Both the position numbers and the translations under genes were made by a program. Below are positions 14,433 through 23,134 of a stretch of DNA of 64,000 nucleotides, piece after piece. Source of the stretch: Couchioplanes azureus (GTDB lineage Bacteria > Actinomycetota > Actinomycetes > Mycobacteriales > Micromonosporaceae); assembly GCF_014648355.1 (NCBI RefSeq), contig NZ_BMQY01000007.1, forward strand, positions 263,712 through 327,711. The letters are read 5' to 3'. Below the pieces are notes generated by a model. It worked only from the letters and a program-made list of their open reading frames with translations. It searched no databases and had not been told where the DNA came from. Numbering within the stretch: the first letter of the stretch is position 1; the number at the start of each line of letters is the position of its first letter.

Positions 14433-16844
14433 TCACAGCGTGGCGGCATCGACCGTGACGGTTCCGGCCGCGCCGTCGACGGTGACGACCTGGCCGGTGG
14501 AGATCGTCCGGGTCGCTCCCGGGACGCTGATCACGGCGGGGATGCCGTACTCGCGCGCCACCGTGGGGCCGTGGGCCATGATCGCTCCGGTCTCGGTGAC
14601 GAGCCCGCCGGCGGTGAGGAACAGCGGCGTCCAGCCCGGGTCGGTGGTGGCGGCGACGAGGATCTCGCCCGGCTCCACGTGGGCGGTCGCCGGGTCGTGC
14701 ACCACCCGCGCCGGCCCGGTGACCCGGCCGGCCGCCGCGCCCACGCCGCTGAGCACGCCGCCGGTGGCCGGCGCCGGGGGCAGCACGGCCTCGATGTCCG
14801 TGCCGTCGGACAGCAGGCCGACCGGTACGGCCCGGCGTCGTGACTCGGCCCGGTGCACCGCCCGGCGGGTGGTGGCCGTGTCGTGGCAGGCGGCGCCCTC
14901 GTGCACGGCGGCGCGGACCTCGTCGAGGGTGAGGAACATGATGTCGTCCGGCCGGTCGAGCAGGCCGGCCGCGGTGAGGTCGGCGCCGATGAGCAGCAGG
15001 TGCCGCCGGACCGCCCGCAGCCGGTAGAGGCCGGCGAACTTGCCGGCCTCCCGCAGGCCCGCCAGCGACCGCGCCCGGCGCAGCAGGAACACGGCGAGCC
15101 GTCCGCGTACGGGCCGGCGCCGGGCCCGGACGGCGAGCCCGCGCAGGGCCTCCTCGGCCGTGGCGGCGGCGCGGGCGAAGCGGCGGTCCGGCGCCTGCTC
15201 CAGGTCGGTGACCCGCAGGTAGTTCGCGATCATGGCGAAGACCGGCGTGGGGTCCTCGTCCCAGCGGGGCACGCCCAGGTCGACCTCGGCGATGCCGCGG
15301 TGGCCGTACGCGCGCAGGAACGCGTCCAGCCCGAGGTCCGGCAGCTCCCCGCGGGCGTACCGCGCGGCCAGCTCGCCGGGCGCCGTGCCGAGCAGCAGCT
15401 CCCGGTGCTCTCCCGCGTCCGTGGCGAGCCGCCAGAGGGCGAGGTCCATCTCGATGGTGACGTTGTGCGGCATCCCGCCGAGCACGGTGTGGATCTCTCC
15501 CGGCGTCGCGATGCCGTCGAGCAGCTTGGCGGGCAGGGCGGCGGCGAGCATGCCGGCGACGATGGGCCAGATGATGTCGTCGGGGCTCTCCGCGGCGTCG
15601 TGGGCCTCGACCTCGCGCAGCCGCTCGGCGGTGGTCATCGCCGCCGCGGGGACCGCGCCGGCCAGCCGGATGCGCTCGACCGCCCCGGTCAGCCGCTGCC
15701 GGGCGGCCTCGGGACGGGCCAGCGCGCGCACGATGCCGGCGAGCGCCCGGACGGCCGTGCGCAGCGCCGCCGCGTCCGCCCCGCCCGTGCGCCCGGAGCC
15801 GCCGGGCTGCGCGGCGAACCGGGGGTCGTTGAGCACGTGTGCCATGACGGCCTGGGCGCGCGGGCCGAAGTCGACGGCCATGAGCTTGACCAGCCGCTTG
15901 CGGGCGGACCGGTGACGGGCGAGGTCGCTGAGGTCGCCGTAGAGGCGCCCGCCGATGTCCACGACGTCCGCCCGGACACCCAGCGCGGCCAGCATCGCGA
16001 CGATCTGCGCCCGCAGGGTGGCCATCCCCATCGGCGTCACCGGCCGCAGCATGCCCTGCACGTGCCCGAACTCCACGTAGACGCGGGGGAGGGGCTTGGT
16101 GGTCGGCGGGGGCAGCGGGAACAGGGTGGTGATCGGCCGTGACTGCAGGAGCCACAGGACGCCGTCGTCGTCGAATGCCCATTCCACGTCCTGGGGACCG
16201 CCGAGGCGCTCCTGGAGCCGGGCGCCGGCCGCGCGGAGCTCTTCGAGCCGGGCGGGGGTCAGGCAGCCCCCGAGGTCTCGGGCGGTGCCGTCGAGGACGT
16301 AGTGGTCCACCGGGCCGGTGCCGTCCACCACGGCGGTGCCGAGCCCCGGTGCGGCGTCGACGAGCATCTCGGTGCGGCGGCCGGTCACCGGGTTCGCGGT
16401 GAAGAGCACCCCGGCGACCGCGGGCTGGACCATGCGCTGCACCAGCACCGCCATCGCCACCGTGGCGCCGTCGATGTCGCGGGCCTCCCGGTAGGCGGCG
16501 GCGCGCGCACCGTGCAGGGACTCCCAGCACTTCGCGACGGCGGCGAGCAGCCCGGCGGGGCCCTCGACGTCCAGGACGGTGTCCTGCTGGCCGGCGAAGC
16601 TCGCGTCCGGCAGGTCCTCGGCGGTCGCGCTCGACCGCACCGCCACCGGGCCACGGCCCAGCCGCTCGTACGCCGCAACGATCTCGGCCTCCGGGATCAC
16701 CCCCCGCCGGAAGGCCTCGGTGGTGACGCAGAAGCCGGGCGGCACCCGCTCCCCGTGCCGGATCAGCCGGCCGAGGCCCGCCGCCTTGCCGCCGACCAGC
16801 TCGCCGCGCTCGGCGCACGCCTCGGACAACTCGATCACGTGCAC
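14433..16844 (-). CDS. rifampin phosphotransferase-like PEP-synthase family enzyme
   Basis: This 803-residue protein has an N-terminal ATP-grasp PPDK/PEP-synthase domain (VGGKAAGLGRLIRHG, VAVRSSATAEDLPDASFAGQQDT). A middle region of about 400 residues follows, then a C-terminal phosphohistidine domain with the swivelling His in ETGAIMAHGPTVAREYGIP. The order and the DPGWTPLFLTAGG stretch match rifampin phosphotransferases, which move the ATP beta-phosphate onto the antibiotic; other substrates are possible. I chose GTG at 16844 because CGGAGG lies six bases upstream. The 19-base rifamycin-associated element known upstream of many rph genes is not present, and a TetR gene follows in the same operon. 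Confidence 0.75.
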   Translation of the reverse strand: MHVIELSEACAERGELVGGKAAGLGRLIRHGERVPPGFCVTTEAFRRGVIPEAEIVAAYERLGRGPVAVRSSATAEDLPDASFAGQQDTVLDVEGPAGLLAAVAKCWESLHGARAAAYREARDIDGATVAMAVLVQRMVQPAVAGVLFTANPVTGRRTEMLVDAAPGLGTAVVDGTGPVDHYVLDGTARDLGGCLTPARLEELRAAGARLQERLGGPQDVEWAFDDDGVLWLLQSRPITTLFPLPPPTTKPLPRVYVEFGHVQGMLRPVTPMGMATLRAQIVAMLAALGVRADVVDIGGRLYGDLSDLARHRSARKRLVKLMAVDFGPRAQAVMAHVLNDPRFAAQPGGSGRTGGADAAALRTAVRALAGIVRALARPEAARQRLTGAVERIRLAGAVPAAAMTTAERLREVEAHDAAESPDDIIWPIVAGMLAAALPAKLLDGIATPGEIHTVLGGMPHNVTIEMDLALWRLATDAGEHRELLLGTAPGELAARYARGELPDLGLDAFLRAYGHRGIAEVDLGVPRWDEDPTPVFAMIANYLRVTDLEQAPDRRFARAAATAEEALRGLAVRARRRPVRGRLAVFLLRRARSLAGLREAGKFAGLYRLRAVRRHLLLIGADLTAAGLLDRPDDIMFLTLDEVRAAVHEGAACHDTATTRRAVHRAESRRRAVPVGLLSDGTDIEAVLPPAPATGGVLSGVGAAAGRVTGPARVVHDPATAHVEPGEILVAATTDPGWTPLFLTAGGLVTETGAIMAHGPTVAREYGIPAVISVPGATRTISTGQVVTVDGAAGTVTVDAATL

Positions 16845-16863
16845 GGGGACCCTCCGGTTTGCG

Positions 16864-16904
16864 ATACACCTGTATTGGATCCGACGGTACGCCGATGCCA
16901 ATAC
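16864..16904. promoter_or_regulatory. inverted repeats upstream of the phosphotransferase-like gene
   Basis: Two overlapping dyads precede the gene. ATACA-CC-TGTAT spans 16864-16875. GTATTGG at 16872-16878 pairs with CCAATAC at 16898-16904. They lie 20-60 bases before the GTG, where a TetR operator would block the promoter. Confidence 0.5.
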
Positions 16905-16930
16905 GACTGCAACGTGACGGAGTCCGCAGG

Positions 16931-18460
16931 TCAGCCGGGCGGGCGCGCGCGGTAGAGGGCGACCGTGGCCGCGGAGCGGTGCCAGATGCCGATACGGTCG
17001 TAGCGCTCGCGCAGCAGGCCCTGCAGCGCGGGCTGGCCGGTGGTGGGGTCGGCCGTCTGACCCCCGACGACCAGCCACACCCGGCCCGTGCCCGCCACCT
17101 GTCCCGCGGCGTCGGGATGCTCGTCCGCCCGCAGCCGGCCCACCTCGGCGGCCGGGCGCCGCTCCAGCACGTCACGCGGGCGGGACGGATAGCGGCGCAG
17201 GTAGTACTCCATGCCCGCCCGCATGGCCCGCGACCGGGCCTCGTACACGATGACGTCGCCGGGGCTCTGGTGGCGGGCGACGAGCGCGGCGACGCCCCGG
17301 TAGTCGGGGCCCTTCTTCGCGGTGGTGCCGCGGACCCGCCCGTGCGCCGGGTAGGCGGTGACGGCCAGCAGCGCCACGATGCCCACCACCCGCAGGACCG
17401 CCCCTCGCCGGCCGGAGCGCCGGTCCGGCCCGGCCGTGCCCACCACCGCCACCGCGGCCAGGATGGCCAGCGGCGCGAGGACGACCAGCAGGTACCGCGC
17501 CACCCAGATCGGGCCCCAGGCCAGCGAGACGGCGGCGACCGCGAGCGGCGGGGCGAGCGCGAGAACGGCGACGTGGCGCACCCGCTCGGCCCGCCGCCAG
17601 CGGGCGAGCACGGCCAGCCCGATCAGCAGCCACGCGGTGTTGGCGGCGCCGACGATCTCGCCGGGCGCCTGCAGGAAGGTGTCCGGCGTCAGCGGATCCA
17701 CCCACGCCAGTTGCTCGTTGCGCTGCCGGGTGCCCAGCCACACCACGGGCAGCAGCGCCACCGCACAGGCGCCGAGCGTCACCACCCAGGCCCGCGGCGG
17801 CCGTCCCCGGCGGCGGCCGGACGCCGCCACGGCCGCGTGGGCGGCGAGCGTGGCCAGCGCGATCAGGTGGCTCGCCCCGAGCAGGACCACCGAGACGCCG
17901 TAGCCGATCCAGCGCCGGCGGCGCGGCCGCTCCAGCGCCCGCAGCAGAAGCAGCAGGGAGAGCACGGAGAGCAGGCAGGTGAACGCGTACGGCCGGGCCT
18001 CGGCCGCGTACCGCGAGCTGTTCGGGACGAGACAGAGCAGCAGCCCGGCCAGCAGGCCGATCAACGGGGTGAACAGGCGGCGGCCGAGCTCGCCCGCGAG
18101 CCCGACCGCCGCGGCCATCGCGACGATCGAGGGCAGGCGCAGGTCGGTCTCGGAGGTGCCGGCCAGCCGGGTCCAGGCGTGCACGAGGAAGTAGTACGGG
18201 CCGATGACGGCGTCGACGTGGTGGACCAGGTCCCAGATCTGCCCCGGCGTCCGTCGCGCGATGTCGGCGGTGCTGGCCTCGTCCCAGCTCAGCGCCGGAC
18301 GGCCGGCGCCGGCCAGGCCGAGACCGAGCATCAGCACCGCGGGGACCACCCCCGGTGCCAGGCGGCCCCGGGCCGGGTGGCGGGTCCAGGCCGCGAGGCG
18401 GGTCCTGACCGGGAGGAAGCGGGGGACAGGCGGTGTCTGGGACCGTAGTTCCTCGTCCAT
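16931..18460 (-). CDS. GT-C type membrane glycosyltransferase (PMT/ArnT-like)
   Basis: This protein of about 509 residues has some ten membrane helices. The first extracytoplasmic loop carries SWDEASTADIA with the acidic pair expected for polyprenyl-phosphate-sugar glycosyltransferases (GT39/GT83 layout). The second has YYFLVHAWTRLAG, and EARPYAFTCLLSV follows. A soluble C-terminal domain ends the protein. It should move a sugar from a lipid carrier to an acceptor outside the membrane. I chose the ATG at 18460 (MDEELRS); 18487 is also possible. It is divergent from the tandem-GGDEF gene. Confidence 0.8.
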   Translation of the reverse strand: MDEELRSQTPPVPRFLPVRTRLAAWTRHPARGRLAPGVVPAVLMLGLGLAGAGRPALSWDEASTADIARRTPGQIWDLVHHVDAVIGPYYFLVHAWTRLAGTSETDLRLPSIVAMAAAVGLAGELGRRLFTPLIGLLAGLLLCLVPNSSRYAAEARPYAFTCLLSVLSLLLLLRALERPRRRRWIGYGVSVVLLGASHLIALATLAAHAAVAASGRRRGRPPRAWVVTLGACAVALLPVVWLGTRQRNEQLAWVDPLTPDTFLQAPGEIVGAANTAWLLIGLAVLARWRRAERVRHVAVLALAPPLAVAAVSLAWGPIWVARYLLVVLAPLAILAAVAVVGTAGPDRRSGRRGAVLRVVGIVALLAVTAYPAHGRVRGTTAKKGPDYRGVAALVARHQSPGDVIVYEARSRAMRAGMEYYLRRYPSRPRDVLERRPAAEVGRLRADEHPDAAGQVAGTGRVWLVVGGQTADPTTGQPALQGLLRERYDRIGIWHRSAATVALYRARPPG

Positions 18461-18617
18461 TGCTTCCGTCTGGTCAACCACCACCACCGAAGGTTAGCTC
18501 CGGCATTGACCCAGCCTCCTAGGACGCCCCTCGGGGTGTGTGCGGCGCCGCGAAAGCTCACCTCGCTGGTGCCCCCGCCGATGGGGAGGTACGGATCGAC
18601 AAGGGGGCGCGAACCGG

Positions 18618-20672
18618 GTGATACCAAGGGTGGTGGATCCTCGTGGCGTACCCGCGCGCCGGCTACGGCAGACGCGCGGCGGCGCGCTGCGGGCACTGCT
18701 GACCCTGACGCCCCTGGTTCCCTACCTCGCCGCCACCTGGCCGGCCGCGAACCGTCCCGCGATGGCCGTGATCGTCGCCGTCCTCGCGCTGTGCGCGGCC
18801 GGTGTGTGGGTGGCCGCCCCGCTCGGCCGCTTGCGGATGCCGATGCACATGGCCTTGCTCGTGGTGAACACCGCCGGGTACGCGGCGCTCGGCATCCTCG
18901 ACGGCGGGGTGGCCGGCCCGCTCGGCCCGCTGCTGCCGTTCGCCGTCATGGTGTACGCCGTCACCATGCCGCCCCGCGCGTTCGTGCCCGCGGCGGCGCT
19001 GTCGGCCGTCGCCTACTGGGTCGTCGCGCTCGCCGGTGGACCGGCACCGCCCGGCTACGCGGTGATCTACACCGTCGCCTTCGGCGGGATCTCCCTGCTC
19101 TGCCTGCGCTACTCCGGCGCCATGGCGTCGCTGCGGCGGCGCCTCGACGCTTTGTCGCGCTCCGATCCGCTGACCGGCGGCCTGAACCGGCGCGGCTTCG
19201 ACGAGCGGCTCACCGCGGCCCTCGCCGGGGCCGACCGCACCGGGGAGCCGGTCACGCTGCTCGTGCTGGACCTGGACCGGTTCAAGGAGGTCAACGACAC
19301 CTACGGCCACCAGGCGGGCGACGAGCTGCTGACCTGGACCGCGCGGACGCTGGCGGCGCAGCTGCGGACGCACGACGCCGTCGGGCGCCTGGGCGGCGAC
19401 GAGTTCGCGGCGGTGCTGAGCGGCGTCGGCGCCGAGGGCGCCGTCGTCGTGGCCGACCGGCTGCGCGCCGCCCTGGCCGGGGTGGTGACCGGCAGCGTCG
19501 GTTTCGCCTGTTACCCCGCGGAGGCGGCCGGCGCCGACGAGCTGCGCCGGCGCGCCGACGAGCGGGCCTACGAGGACAAGACCTCCCGGGTACGGCAGCT
19601 GCCCCCGCCCGAGGCCGTCGCCCGGGTCCGCGCCGCCGCCGCGCCGGCCGAGGCGCCCCGGGTCTCCCGGCACGAGCGGCGCCGCCGGGCGATCGCCGAC
19701 TCCGGCCGGCTCGGGCTCTTCGACCCCGGCGTCGGCCTGCTCTACGTGGCCCTCTTCGCCGCCGGTCATCCGCACCGGCTGGCCATGGGCCTGCTGCTGG
19801 GGCTGGCCGGGCTGATCGGCCTCGGCACGCTGTGGCTGGCCGGCCCGCTGAGCCGGTACCGGCACGGCGGCCCGGTCATGTTCGCCGTCGGGATGGCGCA
19901 GTTCGGCATCGCCGGGGCGGTGGTCTGCCTGGACGGCGGTGCCGCCGCCACCCTGGCGCTCGGGCTGTTCGCGCCGCTTCCGCTGATCGCGCTCACCACG
20001 CCCAGCGTGGGCCGCCCGCTGCTGGGCCTCATCGTCGCCGGCTACCTCGGCATCGCGGCCTTCGTCGGCGACCCGAACCCGTGGTACGTCGTCATGCACC
20101 TCGCCGGCGCCCTCGCGGTGTCGGTGATCTGCGGCCACAAGGGCCGGATCGCCGCGCGGCAGCGGCGGCAGCTCAGCAGGCTGTCGCGGCTGGACGGGCT
20201 GACCGGCTGCCTCAACCGCCGGGGGTTCACCGAGCGCTTCGCGGCCGAGCGCTCGCACGCCCGCCCGACCGCCCTGCTGATCTTCGACCTCGACGGCTTC
20301 AAGCAGGTCAACGACGTGCAGGGACACGCGGCCGGCGACGAGCTGCTGGCCTGGGTGGCCGCGACGCTGCGCGCCCACGGGCGGGCGGGCGACCTGGTCG
20401 GCCGCCTCGGCGGGGACGAGTTCGTCATGCTGCTCGGCCTGCGGCGCGGGGAGACGGCGGCGGAGCGCGCCGAACAGCTGCGCGCGGCCCTCGCCGAGCG
20501 CACCGCGTGCAGCGTCGGTGCCGCGGTGCTGGGCACCGACGGCGAGGACTTCGGCGCCCTCTACGCGCACGCCGACGCCGAGCTCTACGTCCGCAAGGTG
20601 GCCCACGGCGGTGGCCGCGGCCGCCGCCCGTCACCGCGGGCGGCGGCTCCGCTCGAGGGTTCGAAGAGCTAG
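18618..20672 (+). CDS. tandem [membrane-GGDEF]x2 diguanylate cyclase
   Basis: This 684-residue protein is an internal duplication. A bundle of about six helices leads to the first GGDEF domain (motif near 259-263, RTHD inhibitory site). A second helix bundle (about 360-505) leads to a second GGDEF domain (motif near 597-601, RAGD site). The halves align in both parts: LSRSDPLTGGLNRRGF against LSRLDGLTGCLNRRGF, and ILDGG against CLDGG in the membrane parts. Both catalytic motifs are intact. GGDEF works as a dimer, so one chain could form its own active site. I chose GTG at 18618 (AAGGGGG 10 bases upstream); the start is uncertain. Confidence 0.88.
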   Translation: MIPRVVDPRGVPARRLRQTRGGALRALLTLTPLVPYLAATWPAANRPAMAVIVAVLALCAAGVWVAAPLGRLRMPMHMALLVVNTAGYAALGILDGGVAGPLGPLLPFAVMVYAVTMPPRAFVPAAALSAVAYWVVALAGGPAPPGYAVIYTVAFGGISLLCLRYSGAMASLRRRLDALSRSDPLTGGLNRRGFDERLTAALAGADRTGEPVTLLVLDLDRFKEVNDTYGHQAGDELLTWTARTLAAQLRTHDAVGRLGGDEFAAVLSGVGAEGAVVVADRLRAALAGVVTGSVGFACYPAEAAGADELRRRADERAYEDKTSRVRQLPPPEAVARVRAAAAPAEAPRVSRHERRRRAIADSGRLGLFDPGVGLLYVALFAAGHPHRLAMGLLLGLAGLIGLGTLWLAGPLSRYRHGGPVMFAVGMAQFGIAGAVVCLDGGAAATLALGLFAPLPLIALTTPSVGRPLLGLIVAGYLGIAAFVGDPNPWYVVMHLAGALAVSVICGHKGRIAARQRRQLSRLSRLDGLTGCLNRRGFTERFAAERSHARPTALLIFDLDGFKQVNDVQGHAAGDELLAWVAATLRAHGRAGDLVGRLGGDEFVMLLGLRRGETAAERAEQLRAALAERTACSVGAAVLGTDGEDFGALYAHADAELYVRKVAHGGGRGRRPSPRAAAPLEGSKS

Positions 20673-20685
20673 GCCCGGCGCCGGG

Positions 20686-21810
20686 TCAGGATGCCGCGGT
20701 GCTTGCGTCCGCGTAGCGCAGCACCGCGCCGATCCCGTGCTCCAGCGCCGCCTCGCCGGGACCGACCAGGACGAGGTTCGCGCCCGTGCCGGCGATCGCC
20801 CGGACCAGCGCGGCGTCCGCCCGGACCCGCTGGACGTCGCGGGCACCCGACTCCCGCAGCAGGCTCTCGTCGACCGCGACGAGCGTCGGGTCGTCGGGGG
20901 CGATCCACAGCATGTCGGTGGAGGACGGGTCGTCGACCAGCAGCACGGTGTCGACCTGTCCGCGCTGCAACCGGGTCACCACGTCGGCCAGGCCGGTGCC
21001 GGCGCCGTCGGCGCCGCGCTGTGCCCCGTAGCGGTCGACGGCCTCCCGGACGTGACGCTCCGCCACCTCGGCGATCGCCTGGATGGTGACGTCGTCGAGC
21101 GCCGCCTCGTCGGCGCCGGCGTGCCGGGACCCGGCGTCGGTGGAGACGAGCCGCTCCTGCCAGCGGCGGGGCAGCCGGTCGGTGAAGGTCTGTACCGCCC
21201 GTACGTCGCCGCCGACCACGATGACCTCGGCGCCGACGGCCTCGGCGAGGTCGACGGCCGCGGCCGCGACGTCGCTGGCGTTGCGCTTCCAGGCCTCCTC
21301 GACGGCCATCTGGTAGTGCCGGTGCGACCAGCCGCCCGGGTGCACCTTGCGCAGCGGGAACGTCTCGCTGCCGGTCACCGTGCGCCGCCGCGGCGCGCCG
21401 CCGACGGACATGCCCTCGACGTCCGCTCCGGTCCGGTCGGCGAGCACCCGCACGTACGGCACCTCCTCGCCGCGCTGGGCCAGCAGCGGCATGGCGTGCG
21501 GCAGGGGACCGTGGTGCGCCTCGTCGGCGGCCGGGGGAGCGGACAGGATCTCCAGCATGGCGACCTCGCCGGCGGTCGCGAAGATGGCCAGCCCGTACTG
21601 CCCGGGCTGGTACGGATGTTGCTCGACGGCGGCGCCCACGGCGTCCAGGGTCGCCGGGTCGGCGCCGTGGCCGGTCAGCTCCTCCCGGAGGGCCTGCCAG
21701 CGCAGCTGCACTTCGTGGTCGGCGTTCTCGTTCGACCGGGTCGCGTCCAGGTAGACGGAGACCCACGGGCCGGGACGGTCGTAGAGCGGCCGGAGAAAAC
21801 TCAGATTCAT
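20686..21810 (-). CDS. baeRF (Rv2629-like, bacterial eRF1-type) protein
   Basis: This 374-residue protein begins MNLSFLRPLYDRPGPWVSVYLD and contains LRWQALREEL, HRHYQMAVEEAWKRNASDVA and VIVVGGD. This fits the actinobacterial Rv2629-type branch of the bacterial archaeo-eukaryotic release-factor superfamily. Related proteins associate with ribosomes or respond to hypoxia and stress; the precise activity is unclear. I chose the ATG at 21810 because it matches the conserved N-terminus and the upstream extension is low-complexity. It is convergent with the tandem-GGDEF gene (13 bases apart) and divergent from the DUF2795 gene. Confidence 0.8.
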   Translation of the reverse strand: MNLSFLRPLYDRPGPWVSVYLDATRSNENADHEVQLRWQALREELTGHGADPATLDAVGAAVEQHPYQPGQYGLAIFATAGEVAMLEILSAPPAADEAHHGPLPHAMPLLAQRGEEVPYVRVLADRTGADVEGMSVGGAPRRRTVTGSETFPLRKVHPGGWSHRHYQMAVEEAWKRNASDVAAAAVDLAEAVGAEVIVVGGDVRAVQTFTDRLPRRWQERLVSTDAGSRHAGADEAALDDVTIQAIAEVAERHVREAVDRYGAQRGADGAGTGLADVVTRLQRGQVDTVLLVDDPSSTDMLWIAPDDPTLVAVDESLLRESGARDVQRVRADAALVRAIAGTGANLVLVGPGEAALEHGIGAVLRYADASTAAS

Positions 21811-21937
21811 CACATCGCCTCTCGGTTCGGACGGTTTGGCTACCCAGGTGCGGCGGCTTCTCGCCGGCGACGGCCGCGTTCCGTACGCCGCCCGGCTTGA
21901 CCGGTTTACCCCAGCTTGGCCGGGGCACTCCGGAACC

Positions 21938-22324
21938 ATGGAACGAGCTAGCAGCAAGCACGGCACACGTCTCGACGAAGAGATGAAGCAGGAGGTGCGC
22001 GGCAACGTCCAGGGCGTGGCCGGCGGCCGTGCCGAGGAGTGGAAGACGCCCGAGCCGGCCGGCGAGGACCAGCCCGAGGCCAGCCGGGTGCCCCACCTGG
22101 ACGACCACGCGGCGCTCAGCCGCTTCGGGCGCTACATCGGGCTGTCGAGCATGCCCGGGGACCGGGAGGCGCTGCGGCAGGGCGCCGAGACCCTGGGGGC
22201 CCCCGCCGACGTGCTCGCCGATCTGGACGGACTACCGGAGGGCGTCGTCTTCCACACCGTCACCGAGATCTGGGCGGCGCTGGGCCGGGGCTCGGCCGAA
22301 CGCATGCCCCGCTGGCCCGGCTGA
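21938..22324 (+). CDS. DUF2795-domain protein
   Basis: This small, charged, soluble 128-residue protein has a DUF2795 domain in its C-terminal half (about 60-122). That part runs LSRFGRYIG, then ADVLADLDGLPEG and a final TVTEIWAALG helix. The N-terminal 55 residues are hydrophilic and likely disordered. DUF2795 has no settled function but is common in actinobacteria. The ATG at 21938 is the only good start. Its last 93 bases overlap, antisense, the 3' end of the permease gene ending at 22232. Confidence 0.75.
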   Translation: MERASSKHGTRLDEEMKQEVRGNVQGVAGGRAEEWKTPEPAGEDQPEASRVPHLDDHAALSRFGRYIGLSSMPGDREALRQGAETLGAPADVLADLDGLPEGVVFHTVTEIWAALGRGSAERMPRWPG

Positions 22325-23134
22325 GCCGCTCGCCGCGCCGGCGTGGCGCCTGGCCCGGCCGGGCCGGGCGCGGACGCCGGTGACCACCGCGAGCAGGACG
22401 CCGGTCAGGTAGAGCAGCGTGCCCATGACGTTCACCTGGGGCGGCAGGCCCACCCGCGTCGAGCCCCAGATCCACAGCGGGAACGTGGTGGTGGTGCCCG
22501 CGGTGAAACCCGCGACCACGAAGTCGTCGAGGCTCAGCGCGAAGGCCAGCATCATGCCGGACGTGACCGCGGGCGCGATGAGCGGCAGGGTGACCCGGCG
22601 GAACGTCGTCCACCGGCCGGCGCCCAGGTCCGCGGCCGCCTCCTCGAGGGAGCGGTCCAGGGTCAGCACGCGCGCCCGGACGACCACCGCCACGAACGAG
22701 ATCGTGAACATGACGTGCGCGATGGTGATCGTCACGGGACCCAGGCCGGCGCCGAGCGACACGAACAGGGTCAGCAGCGAGGCGCCCATGACCAGGTCGG
22801 GGCAGGCGACGGCGGCGAACATGACGAGGTCGAGCAGGCCCGCGCCGCGGAACCGGTAGCGGCCCAGCGCGTAGCCGACGCCCGTGCCCAGCGCGCCCGC
22901 GAGCAGCATCGTCGCGAGGGCGACGAGCAGCGAGGTGGCCAGTGCGCGGGTGAGCTCGCCGTGCTCGAGGACCCGGCCGTACCAGGCGAGGGTGAAGCCG
23001 TTCCAGCTCTGGTTGTAGCGGCCCCGGGTGTCGTTGACGCTGAACAGCACCATGACCAGCACCGGCAGGGTGAGCCAGGCGATGACCAGCCAGGTGTACG
23101 CCCGCAGCACCCGCTCGCCGCCACGCCCCGTCAT
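22232..23134 (-). CDS. potC: polyamine-type ABC transporter permease, PotC-like
   Basis: This 300-residue permease has six membrane helices and the inner-membrane-component EAA loop (LEEAAADLGAGRWTTFRRVTLPLIAPAV). SLDDFVVAGFTAG is typical of PotC. It forms the translocation pore with PotB. Its start overlaps the PotB stop by 4 bases, indicating coupled translation. The last 25-30 residues are basic, Pro/Ala-rich and unlike PotC, and they lie on the antisense overlap with the DUF2795 gene. They may be a lineage-specific extension. Confidence 0.9.
   Translation of the reverse strand: MTGRGGERVLRAYTWLVIAWLTLPVLVMVLFSVNDTRGRYNQSWNGFTLAWYGRVLEHGELTRALATSLLVALATMLLAGALGTGVGYALGRYRFRGAGLLDLVMFAAVACPDLVMGASLLTLFVSLGAGLGPVTITIAHVMFTISFVAVVVRARVLTLDRSLEEAAADLGAGRWTTFRRVTLPLIAPAVTSGMMLAFALSLDDFVVAGFTAGTTTTFPLWIWGSTRVGLPPQVNVMGTLLYLTGVLLAVVTGVRARPGRARRHAGAASGSAGPAGHAFGRAPAQRRPDLGDGVEDDALR

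Noticed and set aside
16845..16930. Rifamycin-associated element upstream of the phosphotransferase-like gene
   Set aside because: No match to the GGGGCTTGCGGCAAG-type sequence is visible; other dyads are present instead.
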